The notes below the pieces were generated by a model. The model searched no databases, was not told where the DNA came from, and was given only the letters and a program-made list of their open reading frames with translations. The translations under genes and the position numbers were made by a program. From positions 1 through 64,000 of the forward strand of contig JAGASK010000031.1 of the NCBI GenBank assembly GCA_017621815.1: 64,000 nt of DNA, written 5' to 3'. This DNA is from Lachnospiraceae bacterium. GTDB taxonomy: Bacteria; Bacillota; Clostridia; Lachnospirales; Lachnospiraceae. This document shows, one piece after another, positions 9,129-18,295 of this stretch; the first letter of the stretch is position 1; each line of letters opens with the position of its first letter.

Positions 9129-9923
9129 TTACATTTTTTTGGCTTTTTCGACGGTAGCTCTCACTGCATCCATAACAGCGCCCCGAAAGCCTTTTTCTTC
9201 TAAAACTCTTACCCCTTCTATGGTAGTCCCCGCCGGTGAGCAAACCATATCCTTCAATTCTCCGGGGTGCTTTCCCGTTTCCAGCATAAGCTTTGCGCTT
9301 CCCATAACAGCCTGTGCCGCAAAGGTATAAGCCTGCTTTCTGGGCATTCCCGCTTCCACAGCTCCGTCAGCCAGCGCTTCCATAAACATAAACACATAAG
9401 CCGGGGAACAGCCGCTGACCCCCGCTACCGCATCTATCAGCCTCTCGGGCACTTCTTCGGCAAGGCCGAAGCTTCTCACAAGCTCCATGCATTTTGTCAT
9501 TTCTTCCTCAGATACTTTGCCGTTTTGGCAGACTCCCGAACAGCCTTCGCCTACCAGCGCAGGAGTATTGGGCATACATCGTATCAGTTTGATATCCTTA
9601 TCAAAAAGGGCTTCGATATCCTCTATGGTTTTTCCTGCCGCAATACTGATAATCAGGGCATCCTCTTTCACTGCATCCCGTATTTCCGGAATCACTTCCC
9701 CGAAAAACTGGGGTTTAACAGCTAAAATAAGCACATCCGAACCGGCTGCCACAGCTTTATTATCCAAAGTGGTTTCAATTCCATACGCTGCTTTCATGCT
9801 TTCCAAAGTGGCTGCGGTTTTGGCAGAACCGATAATATCCTCTTTTCCTGCAATTCCTTTCTCAAGCATTCCCCCAATCATGGCCTTTGCCATATTTCCC
9901 AGTCCTATAAAACCGATTTTCAT
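9129..9923 (-). CDS. proC: pyrroline-5-carboxylate reductase
   Basis: Last step of proline synthesis, reducing pyrroline-5-carboxylate with NAD(P)H. The 264-residue product has the Rossmann start IGFIGLGNMAKAMIGGM, the MPNTPALVGEG segment near residue 115, and the C-terminal dimerisation/active-site signature in AVAGVSGCSPAYVFMFMEAL and SPAGTTIEG. Length is normal for the family. AGGAGG precedes the ATG. The gene stands alone between the methyltransferase and the SleB-like gene, without proA or proB nearby. Confidence 0.95.
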   Translation of the reverse strand: MKIGFIGLGNMAKAMIGGMLEKGIAGKEDIIGSAKTAATLESMKAAYGIETTLDNKAVAAGSDVLILAVKPQFFGEVIPEIRDAVKEDALIISIAAGKTIEDIEALFDKDIKLIRCMPNTPALVGEGCSGVCQNGKVSEEEMTKCMELVRSFGLAEEVPERLIDAVAGVSGCSPAYVFMFMEALADGAVEAGMPRKQAYTFAAQAVMGSAKLMLETGKHPGELKDMVCSPAGTTIEGVRVLEEKGFRGAVMDAVRATVEKAKKM

Positions 9924-9954
9924 TTCTTTAATCCTCCTATCTTTATGCTTTGCC

Positions 9955-10770
9955 TTAAATCCTGCTTTGATACATTAAAAGTGCCGCTGCCACCGCTGCA
10001 TTTAAAGATTCCAGCTGCCCTTCCATGGGGATTTTAAGGTAACAGTCTGCCATACCGGCAGTTTCTTCCTTCAGCCCGTTTCCTTCATTTCCTATCAAAA
10101 AGGCGCTGCCCTCTTTATAATCTATCTCATGATAATACTGCGTGCCTTTTAAGTGGGCGGCATAAACCCTGATATTCTTCCGCCGTAAAAGCCCTATAAT
10201 CTCCTCAAAGTCATCTGCATAAGCAAAAGGCACTCTGTATAAAGAGCCCATGGTGGAGCGTATGGTCTTGGGGTTATAAATGTCCACCGTCTTCCTTGTC
10301 ATGAAGATGCCGTCTGCTCCTGCTCCCTCCGCTGTACGAATCATAGTTCCCAAATTACCCGGGTCCTGTATATCCTCGAGCAAAAGAAAAAGCGGCCTTC
10401 GTCCCTTTGCATCCCTTCTTTCCACTGCATCCTGCACTATTTGTTCCCTGTCATAAGAAAACCTTTCCAGCACACAAAGAATTCCCTGAGGGCTCCTGGT
10501 ATCCGACATCTTTTCAAAGACCTCTTCCGTCACTGTTTCCACCGGAATTCCTTTATCAAGGCATTCCTTTATTTTAGGAAATAATTTTTCATTTTTAACG
10601 GATTCGTATAATTTTTCTTCTATATATAATTCCAGAATCCTGTCTGCGGGAGCCTCTTCAAACATTTTGATGCCCTCTGCAATAAAGACATTTTCTTTTG
10701 CCCTTGCCCTGCTTTTTTCCTGCAGCTGGACAATTCTTTTTACTTTACTGTTCGCCATGCTTGTAATCAT
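9955..10770 (-). CDS. TrmH/SpoU-family RNA 2'-O-ribose methyltransferase
   Basis: SPOUT-class methyltransferase acting on rRNA or tRNA with SAM. The 271-residue product has an N-terminal SpoU substrate-binding domain (about 1-100) and a C-terminal trefoil-knot domain with all three family motifs. These are motif 1 in LEDIQDPGNLGTMIRTAEGAG (around residue 150), motif 2 in LIGNEGNGL and motif 3 in IPMEGQLESLNAAVAAALL. The exact target nucleotide cannot be told from sequence. AGGAGA precedes the ATG by five bases. It lies between proC and pfkA on the same strand. Confidence 0.9.
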   Translation of the reverse strand: MITSMANSKVKRIVQLQEKSRARAKENVFIAEGIKMFEEAPADRILELYIEEKLYESVKNEKLFPKIKECLDKGIPVETVTEEVFEKMSDTRSPQGILCVLERFSYDREQIVQDAVERRDAKGRRPLFLLLEDIQDPGNLGTMIRTAEGAGADGIFMTRKTVDIYNPKTIRSTMGSLYRVPFAYADDFEEIIGLLRRKNIRVYAAHLKGTQYYHEIDYKEGSAFLIGNEGNGLKEETAGMADCYLKIPMEGQLESLNAAVAAALLMYQSRI

Positions 10771-10799
10771 GCTTTCTCCTAATCCGTCGGTTTCTTCTC

Positions 10800-10828
10800 A
10801 CAAAACAAGGCGGAGCTTAGCTCCGCCT
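10800..10828 (-). terminator. rho-independent terminator after pfkA
   Basis: A near-perfect hairpin, AGGCGGAGC (10808-10816) against GCTCCGCCT (10820-10828) with a three-base loop. On the minus strand it is followed by TTGTTTTG. It lies 12 bases past the pfkA stop codon. Confidence 0.85.
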
Positions 10829-10839
10829 GTATAAAATCT

Positions 10840-11814
10840 TTACTGAGACAAAATTCTGCTCACCTGATACTGATATTCAGGAATGTCCTTCTTCATTGCC
10901 AGAGCTTCCTCTATATCAAAATCCAGGAACTCACCATGCTGATAACCTACCACCCTGTTGCTCTTGCCTGCGCAGAGAATATCAGCTGCATAAGCCCCCA
11001 TTACGGATGCATAGAAACGGTCTTTACAGGTAGGACTGCCGCCCCTCTGCATGTAGCCTAAGATGGTAGCTCTTGTTTCAATACCGGTAGCCGCCTCAAT
11101 TCTTCTTGCCATAGAAGTGGAATGTCCGATTCCTTCCGCATTAATAATTATATGATGGGTCTTGCCCCGCTTTCTGTTGTTAATGATATTATTAATGATA
11201 TTCTGCTCATTATAATCATACTTTTCGGGAAGCAGAATATCCTCTGCACCGTTTGCCACACCGCACCACAGTGCAATGTAACCGGCATTCCTTCCCATTA
11301 CCTCAATAATACTGCAGCGCTCATGTGATGATGAAGTATCCCTTACCTTATCAATGGCCTGCATGGCTGTATTGATTGCCGTATCAAAACCAATGGTATA
11401 TTCGGTACATGCAATGTCAAGGTCAATGGTTCCGGGAAGACCGATGGTATTAATTCCATGCCTTGCCAGTGCCTGTGCCCCTCTGTAAGAGCCGTCACCG
11501 CCGATGACCACCAGTCCGTCTATTCCGTGTTTCCTGCAGATTTCGGCTCCCTTTAACTGGCCTTCCTCTGTTTTAAATTCCATACAGCGGGCTGTTCCTA
11601 AAATAGTACCGCCTCTTTGAATGGTATCGGAAACATCTTTTTTCTCCATATCAATAATTTCTTCATTTAAAAGGCCCTGATATCCCTTTTTGATGCCTTT
11701 TACCTTCACACCGTTTGCGATTGCTTTTCTTACTACGGCACGGATTGCCGCATTCATTCCCGGTGCATCACCGCCGCTGGTCAACACGCCAATGGTTTTT
11801 ATTTCTTTTGCCAT
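10840..11814 (-). CDS. pfkA: ATP-dependent 6-phosphofructokinase
   Basis: Phosphorylates fructose 6-phosphate in glycolysis. The product is about 324 residues. GGDAPGMNAAIRAVV (N-terminal ATP loop), GGDGSYRGA (the Gly typical of ATP use, not the Asp of PPi enzymes) and QRGGSPT are present. The catalytic loop reads GTIDLDIACTEYTIGFDTA; the two catalytic aspartates of the usual TIDND are kept but the Asn between them is Leu. I start at the ATG at 11814 with AAAGGA upstream; the TTG further upstream overlaps that site. It follows dnaE and ends at a strong terminator. Confidence 0.94.
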   Translation of the reverse strand: MAKEIKTIGVLTSGGDAPGMNAAIRAVVRKAIANGVKVKGIKKGYQGLLNEEIIDMEKKDVSDTIQRGGTILGTARCMEFKTEEGQLKGAEICRKHGIDGLVVIGGDGSYRGAQALARHGINTIGLPGTIDLDIACTEYTIGFDTAINTAMQAIDKVRDTSSSHERCSIIEVMGRNAGYIALWCGVANGAEDILLPEKYDYNEQNIINNIINNRKRGKTHHIIINAEGIGHSTSMARRIEAATGIETRATILGYMQRGGSPTCKDRFYASVMGAYAADILCAGKSNRVVGYQHGEFLDFDIEEALAMKKDIPEYQYQVSRILSQ

Positions 11815-11897
11815 ATCATTTAAGTCCTTTCCCAAAGAAAATGCTAAAGCTTCCTATTCAAAAGTTTTTTATATTTTACTCTGTTTTATAGCCTATT

Positions 11898-14800
11898 TCA
11901 ATCTTTTTTCACGTCCCAGACGATTTTTACATTTTCTTTACCGTATTTTTTGCTTAGAATTTCGTTCAGCGCCTCATTTGCATCCACATTGCGGTTCGGC
12001 GGAAGCTTTTTCATTACCTTCTGCTCCTCGATATAAAGAATAACGCTGTCGCTTCCGTCAGAGCCGGCTAATACCTGAAGCAGTTCTTCAATGCCTTTTT
12101 CATAATCAGACATGGTGGGGAACTTAATCCAGAGTTTCTTAGGAATATCCTGAAAAGCAGTGATTTTTTCACATATGAGTTTGCCGTCTCTGTCTTCTTC
12201 CAGAGATACCCTGCCTCTGACAAAGACCTTATTATCCTCCTGAAGCTTATCGCTGTTTTTCTCGTAATCTTTCGGGAAAACAATTACCTCAACGCTCCCC
12301 AGCAAGTCCTCGATTTGAAGGAATGCCATGATTTTATCATTCTTTGTATATTTTATTTTCTTATCGGAAATAATGCCGCCGATAATGGCTGTTGCATTAT
12401 CCTTCACCAGTGCCTGTCCTGTTTCTTCATCCAGCATAAAATCCGAGGTTGTATTCGTAATTCCCTTTTTCCAAAGTTCCTCCTGTTCCTCAAGAGGATG
12501 TCCGCTGATGTAAATACCCAGCACTTCCTTTTCAAAAGCAAGCATCATTTCCTTGGAATATTCGCCCACATCGGGAAGCTTGATATCATATTCTTCCTTC
12601 TGGTCATCGGACACAATATCAAAAAGACTCATCTGCCCTGCCATATTGTTTTTCTTATCATGAACGATATGATCCATAATCTGCACATAGGCGCTCATAA
12701 ACTGTTTCCGGGTGCCCGGCAGGGAATCAAAGGCTCCCGCTTTGATGAAATTCTCTATGGCCTTCTTATTTACATCCTTATCTGCCATCCGTGTAATGAA
12801 GTCATTCAGATTCGTATATTTTCCCCTGGCCTTCCTTTCCGTTACCACTGCATCAATAACCGGCCTTCCTATGCTCTTAATGGCGGTCAGGGCATAGCGA
12901 ATTGACTTATCGGTAACAGAAAAACCGCTTTCTCCCTGATTGATATCCGGAGGCAGAATGCTGATTCCCATGCTCCGGCAGGTCACGATATACTCCGCAA
13001 CCTTTCTGGGATTATCAATGACAGAAGTCATAAGCGCCGCCATAAATTCTACCGGATAATAATATTTCAGATAAGCCGTCTGATACGCTACTACCGCATA
13101 GCATGCCGCATGGGACTTGTTGAAAGCATACTTGGCAAAATCCATCATATCATCATAAATCTGGGAAGCCACCGACTCGGGTATACCGTTTGCAGCGCAG
13201 CCCGGAACCCCCTCTTCCTCATTGCCGTATATGAAATTGGCCCGTTCCTTTTCCATGACGGCCTGTTTCTTTTTACTCATGGCACGGCGTACCAAATCAC
13301 TTCGCCCCAGAGTATATCCGCCCAAATCACGGACTATCTGCATAACCTGCTCCTGATACACGATACATCCGTAAGTAGGAGCCAGAATCGGCTCAAGCTG
13401 GGGACAGGAATAGTAAATAGGACCTGAAGAACTTTTTCCTTTAATATACTTGGGAATAAAATCCATGGGACCCGGGCGGTACAGGGAAATCCCTGCAATA
13501 ACATCCTCCAGATTTTCCGGCTTTAACTCCTTCATGAAGTTTTTCATGCCGCCGCTTTCAAGCTGGAACACGCCGTCGGTCTTTCCTGTTGCCAGGGAAG
13601 CAAATACCTTTTTGTCATCATAGTCTATGTTGTCAATATCAATATGAATGCCTTTGCCTTTTTCAATCAGATTCACCGCATCACGAATAACGGTCAGGGT
13701 GCGCAGCCCCAGAAAATCCATCTTCAACAGCCCCAGTTCCTCAATGGTGGTCATGGTAAACTGGGTGGTAATGGAACCGTCCGCTCCTCTTGATAAAGGC
13801 ACCAGCTCTTCTGCCGGCCTGGAACAGATTACCACACCTGCTGCATGCATGGAGGTATGCCTGGGAAGCCCTTCAAGGCGCTTGCTCATGTCAATCAGTT
13901 CTTTTACCTGTCCGTCCGTTTCATACATTTTGCGAAGCTCGGGATTAATCTGCAAAGCCCTGTCAATGGTAATATTCAATTCATTGGGTATCATTTTTGC
14001 AAGGGAATCCACATAAGCATAGGGCAAATCCATAACCCTTCCCACATCTCTGATAACACCCTTTGCCGCCAGAGTACCGAAGGTAACAATCTGCACTACC
14101 TTTTCCGGTCCGTATTTGCGGCTCACATAATCAATAACCTCCTGCCGCCTTTCAAAGCAGAAGTCAATATCTATATCCGGCATGGATACCCGTTCCGGAT
14201 TCAGAAAACGTTCAAACAGCAGATTATATTTAATGGGGTCTATGTTGGTAATCTTCAGGGCATAAGAAACGATACTTCCTGCTGCTGAGCCCCTGCCCGG
14301 ACCTACCATAATGCCGTTTTGCTTTGCATAATTAATAAAATCCCACACGATAAGGAAATAATCCACATATCCCATGGATTTAATAACATTCAGCTCATAA
14401 TCAAGGCGTTCCTTCAAGGTTTGTCCCGTATCGCCCGCAGGCGCATTTTCATCCTCCCCATAACGCTCTTTTAAGCCGTCATAACAAAGCTTATTCAAAT
14501 AAGTCCAGGAATCGTATCCTTCCGGTACCTCAAAATGAGGGAGCTTCGTCACGCCGAATTCTATTTCCACGTTGCAGCGGTCCGCTATGCGCTGGGTATT
14601 TTCAACGGCTTCCCATGCATAAGTAAACAGCCCTTTCATTTCCTCTTCGCTTTTTACATAATACTGTCCGCCCACATAACGCATTCTGTCCTCGTCTGTC
14701 AGCTTCTTACCGGTCTGAATGCAAAGCAGAATATCATGGGGTTTTACATCATCCGCATAAGTATAATGAACGTCATTGGTTACCACAAGAGGAATATTCA

Positions 14801-15389
14801 ACTCTTTGCTCATCTGAATCAGGGTGGTATTTACCATTTTCTGTTCCGGCAGGCCGTGATCCTGCAGCTCCAGAAAATAGTTACCTTCACCAAAACAATC
14901 CCTGTACTTAAGCGCTGATTTTTTTGCTTCATCAACCAGGCCTTTCTGAATATAGCGCTGCACCTCACCTGCCAGACAGGCGGACAAAGCAATAATACCT
15001 TCATGATGTTCCCGAAGCAGCTCCATATCCACACGGGGTTTGTAATAATAGCCTTCTGTAAATCCACGGCTCACAATTTTCATCAGGTTATCATAGCCTG
15101 TATTATTTTCAGCCAGCAGGACAAGGTGATAATATCTGTCCTCACCGCCTGTCAGTTCTTTGTCAAAGCGGGAATTGGGCGCCACATAAATTTCACAGCC
15201 TAAAATGGGCTTAATCCCTTCCGCCTTACATTCTTTATAAAAATCAATGACGCCGTACATAACACCGTGGTCTGTAATGGCGGCACTGTTCATGCCAAGC
15301 TCCTTTACCCGCTTCACATATTCTTTTATCTTGTTGGAACCGTCCAAGAGACTGTATTCTGTATGGACGTGGAGATGCGCAAATGCCAT
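11898..15389 (-). CDS. dnaE: DNA polymerase III alpha subunit, DnaE type
   Basis: Replicative or lagging-strand DNA polymerase of the DnaE class. The product is about 1163 residues. An N-terminal PHP domain (AHLHVHTEYSLLDG) is followed by the palm with catalytic aspartates in MPDIDIDFCFERR (about residue 395) and LLKMDFLGLRTL (about 545). The fingers, a helix-hairpin-helix region (about 840-900) and an OB-fold (about 990-1080, AIIGGIISDKKIKYTK) come next. I start at the ATG at 15389, preceded by AGGAGG; the ORF extends 27 codons upstream with no support. It is followed by pfkA. Firmicutes usually carry PolC as well, which is not in this window. Confidence 0.96.
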   Translation of the reverse strand: MAFAHLHVHTEYSLLDGSNKIKEYVKRVKELGMNSAAITDHGVMYGVIDFYKECKAEGIKPILGCEIYVAPNSRFDKELTGGEDRYYHLVLLAENNTGYDNLMKIVSRGFTEGYYYKPRVDMELLREHHEGIIALSACLAGEVQRYIQKGLVDEAKKSALKYRDCFGEGNYFLELQDHGLPEQKMVNTTLIQMSKELNIPLVVTNDVHYTYADDVKPHDILLCIQTGKKLTDEDRMRYVGGQYYVKSEEEMKGLFTYAWEAVENTQRIADRCNVEIEFGVTKLPHFEVPEGYDSWTYLNKLCYDGLKERYGEDENAPAGDTGQTLKERLDYELNVIKSMGYVDYFLIVWDFINYAKQNGIMVGPGRGSAAGSIVSYALKITNIDPIKYNLLFERFLNPERVSMPDIDIDFCFERRQEVIDYVSRKYGPEKVVQIVTFGTLAAKGVIRDVGRVMDLPYAYVDSLAKMIPNELNITIDRALQINPELRKMYETDGQVKELIDMSKRLEGLPRHTSMHAAGVVICSRPAEELVPLSRGADGSITTQFTMTTIEELGLLKMDFLGLRTLTVIRDAVNLIEKGKGIHIDIDNIDYDDKKVFASLATGKTDGVFQLESGGMKNFMKELKPENLEDVIAGISLYRPGPMDFIPKYIKGKSSSGPIYYSCPQLEPILAPTYGCIVYQEQVMQIVRDLGGYTLGRSDLVRRAMSKKKQAVMEKERANFIYGNEEEGVPGCAANGIPESVASQIYDDMMDFAKYAFNKSHAACYAVVAYQTAYLKYYYPVEFMAALMTSVIDNPRKVAEYIVTCRSMGISILPPDINQGESGFSVTDKSIRYALTAIKSIGRPVIDAVVTERKARGKYTNLNDFITRMADKDVNKKAIENFIKAGAFDSLPGTRKQFMSAYVQIMDHIVHDKKNNMAGQMSLFDIVSDDQKEEYDIKLPDVGEYSKEMMLAFEKEVLGIYISGHPLEEQEELWKKGITNTTSDFMLDEETGQALVKDNATAIIGGIISDKKIKYTKNDKIMAFLQIEDLLGSVEVIVFPKDYEKNSDKLQEDNKVFVRGRVSLEEDRDGKLICEKITAFQDIPKKLWIKFPTMSDYEKGIEELLQVLAGSDGSDSVILYIEEQKVMKKLPPNRNVDANEALNEILSKKYGKENVKIVWDVKKD

Positions 15390-15437
15390 GAAAAAACCTC
15401 CTGTAATACCTGACTCATCCTGCTTTTTTATTCTATC

Positions 15438-15478
15438 AAAAAAGAAATGCCTTGGAAAGTGGTAAGGCATTTCTTTTT
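15438..15478 (-). terminator. bidirectional terminator between M56 module 1 and dnaE
   Basis: AAAAAGAAATGCCTT (15439-15453) pairs perfectly with AAGGCATTTCTTTTT (15464-15478) around a 10-base loop. The stem ends in T-runs on both strands. It ends the module 1 transcript 20 bases past the M56 stop codon and separates it from dnaE. Confidence 0.85.
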
Positions 15479-15498
15479 AGTCCGAAGATTCTGTTTTT

Positions 15499-17688
15499 TC
15501 AATCAGCTTTGTATTTATCCAGCTTTTCTATTATACTTTGATTTAAATAGGGTGATATTTCATCAAACTGGGAATAAGTCAGTGTATTTCCCTCTTCCAG
15601 CCAGCTTATCAGACATTTTTCCAGCGAATCATCATTCAGATACGGCGCCCATTCATTCAGCATTTCAAAGGTTAACTTATCCTTCATATCAATTATCAGT
15701 TCTGCCCGGGTCTCCTCTTCTAAATACGGCATCAGTTCTGAAAGCGTTTCTGCATCAGGCGGCTCTGTTTGACCGTCCGCAATCGCCTTCGTCAAATAAT
15801 GACCGGACAATCCTTCATCAGAATAAATAAAGAAATCACACAGTTCCTCTTCGCTTAAAGTATCTCCCTGGCCAAGCAATGCTGCAAGCGCCCTGCTTGC
15901 CGCTTCATCTTCCATATATGGCAGAGCATCCATCACCTTATCTTTATCCACATGCTCACCGGTTTCGAAAGCCTCCGCAACATGAGCTGAATATTCATCC
16001 TGTTCCGAATAATATATGCTTTCCACAGCACTGTTCCCTAACCCTGAATAATCCACCTTAAGTTCCTTCAGCTTTGCTCCCTGTCCCACCATTTTAATGA
16101 CATTTCTGCCTTTCTGTAAGGATACTTCCATTCGGGTCTTTGCACCTGTGTCATTAACGAGGGAAACACTTCCGTCCGGCGCTATGCATACAATTTTGAA
16201 CTGTCCTTCCAATAGCTCAAAAGAAGTCTCCACCTGTATATCCGTTTCTTTGGAAGCGTTGACAATCAGTAAGGAATCCGCACCGTTAAAAAGCAGGCCG
16301 GAACACCTTATTTTATCACTGCCCTGATAAGAGAAAGCGCTCCACCAGTCATAAATATCTTCTCCTGCAAGCTTTTTATCATCATTGTATACCTGCCAGG
16401 CTTCTCCGTTTTTATCCATTTTTTTTATGCTCTTCTTCAGCCAGTTATCTAAATCAGCTTCCCAAAATGCTTTTTCAAGAATATTTAAATTTAACCCATC
16501 CCAGTAATCCTCATATTTCCCCGCAGCTTCATCCACAAAGGAAGTATACCTTTCTGCCAGGGACTCTCCGGAAACCTGAACCGGCATTGCATCAGGCGAA
16601 GTCTCAATACTGCCGCATGCGGTCAAAAAGCCGATTCCCATAAACGCACTTACAGAAAGTAGTATTTTAAATCCGTTTTGTTTTTTGTATTGAAGAATTC
16701 CCTTTAATCTCTCCTTCAAGTCCTCTTTTCTCTCCAATAAGGTTGTTGAAGGCACATTGCTTCCAAAAGCAATATTTTGCTCCGCCGCATTTATCAGGAT
16801 ATTGCCGTAAGCAGTTCTTCCCTCCTTTGTCAGGCTTGTAAGAACTGCCTCATCACAGGAAAGCTCACAGTCAATGTTCAGCTTTCTGACAATCAGATAA
16901 AGCACAGGATTGAACCAATGAATACAAAGCAATATCTGATAAAGCCATTTATACCACAAGTCCTTCCTTTTAATATGAATCAGTTCATGGTGAATTACCA
17001 TCTTCATTTGTGATAACTCTCTGTCTCCCTCCGGCAGGACAATCACAGGTTTCCATAAACCGATAGTAAGAGGGCTTGAAACAGAAGCGCTTTCATATAA
17101 CGCGGGTGCTCTTTTGATATGAAGTTTTTGAGCCATTTCTGCTGTCAATCCGGTTTCTTCATTTTCTGAAATCTGCGTGCTGCCGCCTCTGATACTGTCT
17201 GTAAAGTGCCTGTAATTCCACAGCTTTTTCGCAAGAATAATAACCCCGCCGAAAATCCATACAATTCCTGCTGCCATTCCCATATCCACTGCGCTTTTTC
17301 CGCCGGACAACACTGAATTTATTTCCGCAAGGGAAGCTTCTGCCCCGGAAACTCCTGAATGAACATCTTCCGGCATAACACCATTTGTCATAACATCTTC
17401 TTTTGCAACATCTTCTGCCGTAACATTTTCTGGCATAACGTTTTCTGCCTCAGTCTCCTCTGCCCGATAGTCCGAAATCTGATTTCCCACGGCTGCCGCG
17501 CTTTGGCTCTGTCCAAAGATGTCAAAATGAACGGGCAAAAGCAGCCTCAGGACAACCAGCAGCCAAACATAATAATTCCACCGTTTGGAAAAGGCTTTTT
17601 TTGTAAAAGGCCGTATCAGCAATAAAATCAAACCTGTCAATGCTCCTGACAAGGACAGCGACAATACGCACAGGATTATTTGTCTCAT
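15499..17688 (-). CDS. BlaR1-like M56 metalloprotease sensor, module 1, with C-terminal helical repeats
   Basis: Membrane sensor-protease expected to inactivate its BlaI partner on a signal. About 729 residues from the ATG at 17688 (AAAGGG upstream). N-terminal membrane helices flank a loop at about residues 75-120. The M56 site reads HHELIHIKRKD (about 233), then CIHWFNP and ELSCDE. The cytoplasmic catalytic domain is followed by a membrane helix near 340 (GIGFLTACGS resembles a lipobox) and a large exported region. The last 150 residues form five repeats of about 30 residues built around PYL/PYM (LPYMEDE, MPYLEEE, APYLNDD, SPYLNQS), HEAT-like in look. There is no penicillin-binding domain, so the ligand is unlikely to be a beta-lactam. 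It starts 31 bases after the BlaI-1 stop. Confidence 0.88.
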   Translation of the reverse strand: MRQIILCVLSLSLSGALTGLILLLIRPFTKKAFSKRWNYYVWLLVVLRLLLPVHFDIFGQSQSAAAVGNQISDYRAEETEAENVMPENVTAEDVAKEDVMTNGVMPEDVHSGVSGAEASLAEINSVLSGGKSAVDMGMAAGIVWIFGGVIILAKKLWNYRHFTDSIRGGSTQISENEETGLTAEMAQKLHIKRAPALYESASVSSPLTIGLWKPVIVLPEGDRELSQMKMVIHHELIHIKRKDLWYKWLYQILLCIHWFNPVLYLIVRKLNIDCELSCDEAVLTSLTKEGRTAYGNILINAAEQNIAFGSNVPSTTLLERKEDLKERLKGILQYKKQNGFKILLSVSAFMGIGFLTACGSIETSPDAMPVQVSGESLAERYTSFVDEAAGKYEDYWDGLNLNILEKAFWEADLDNWLKKSIKKMDKNGEAWQVYNDDKKLAGEDIYDWWSAFSYQGSDKIRCSGLLFNGADSLLIVNASKETDIQVETSFELLEGQFKIVCIAPDGSVSLVNDTGAKTRMEVSLQKGRNVIKMVGQGAKLKELKVDYSGLGNSAVESIYYSEQDEYSAHVAEAFETGEHVDKDKVMDALPYMEDEAASRALAALLGQGDTLSEEELCDFFIYSDEGLSGHYLTKAIADGQTEPPDAETLSELMPYLEEETRAELIIDMKDKLTFEMLNEWAPYLNDDSLEKCLISWLEEGNTLTYSQFDEISPYLNQSIIEKLDKYKAD
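17362..17451 (-). repeat. 15-bp coding minisatellite in M56 module 1
   Basis: Six consecutive 15-base units, most beginning AACATCTTC or a close variant on the plus strand, start at 17362, 17377, 17392, 17407, 17422 and 17437. They encode imperfect five-residue repeats (such as ENVMP, ENVTA, EDVAK, EDVMT) in the loop after the first membrane helices of the sensor protein. Confidence 0.8.
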
Positions 17689-17719
17689 ATTTTGCACCCT
17701 TTTATCCTTTCCTCTCCTT

Positions 17720-18094
17720 CTACCGGCAATTCCGGTTGAAATAGTCTCGCAGTTCCTCAATATCTTCCTTCGTCAAAGCTTCACTGTTTACCAGTGCGGC
17801 AGCCAGATTTCTGGAGCTTCCTCTAAAAAACTTATCCACGAAGTTTTTCGTCTCCTCTTTCACATATTCTTCACGCCTTATGCAGGGCAAATAATAATAC
17901 ACTTCCCGCTTTTCCTGACTGATTACGCCTTTTTTTAACAGCCTTTGAATCAAAGTCAAAACCGTAGTCCGTTCCCAGTTTTTGCTTGCATTTAACAAAT
18001 TGCGGATTTCTCCTGCATTCAAAGCTTTATCGGAAGACCATAAGACCTCCAGAATTTCCAGTTCTGCATCGGACACTGTTACTTTTCTATCCAT
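17720..18094 (-). CDS. BlaI/MecI-family repressor, module 1
   Basis: Winged-helix repressor of 124 residues, the family's usual length. The N-terminal DNA-binding domain (about 1-75) has the BlaI pattern: DAELEILEVLWSSD, then the recognition region NWERTTVLTLIQRLLKKG, then the wing EKREVYYYLP. The C-terminal dimerisation helices run from about 78 to 124. It is the first gene of the module and its promoter carries two matching operators (18136-18186), so autorepression is expected. The downstream M56 protein would relieve repression by cleaving it. The regulated target, other than the module itself, is not in view. Confidence 0.92.
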   Translation of the reverse strand: MDRKVTVSDAELEILEVLWSSDKALNAGEIRNLLNASKNWERTTVLTLIQRLLKKGVISQEKREVYYYLPCIRREEYVKEETKNFVDKFFRGSSRNLAAALVNSEALTKEDIEELRDYFNRNCR

Positions 18095-18135
18095 TTCTAC
18101 CTCCGTCTGTACTGTATCTTTATTAATCAGGACGA

Positions 18136-18186
18136 GTCTACTTTTGTAGACACTTAAAGTTTACATCCGTAGACACTATATGTCAA
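18136..18186 (-). promoter_or_regulatory. promoter and twin BlaI operators of module 1
   Basis: On the minus strand TTGACA (18186-18181), a 17-base spacer and TAAACT (18163-18158) form a sigma-A promoter. One operator, GTTTACATCCGTAGAC (18159-18174), covers the spacer and the -10. The second, GTCTACTTTTGTAGAC (18136-18151), is a perfect inverted repeat over the start site. Centres are 23 bases apart. This is the arrangement expected for BlaI autorepression. Confidence 0.85.
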
Positions 18187-18236
18187 TCCTTTCTGACAAT
18201 TATATGAAAAAAGTTTTTACTGATTTTACAATAGAA

Positions 18237-18270
18237 TACAAAACGCTGCGAAAACCAGGTTTTCGCAGCG
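18237..18270 (-). terminator. terminator of module 2
   Basis: CGCTGCGAAAACC (18244-18256) pairs perfectly with GGTTTTCGCAGCG (18258-18270). On the minus strand it is followed by GTTTTGTATT. It lies past the racemase remnant, at the end of the module 2 transcript. Confidence 0.85.
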
Positions 18271-18295
18271 CTGTAAGATTGATGCCTCGTTGCTT

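Noticed and set aside
11898-15470. Full-length reading of the dnaE ORF from 15470
   Set aside because: The extra 27 codons cross the terminator of M56 module 1 and have no ribosome binding site; AGGAGG lies just before the ATG at 15389.
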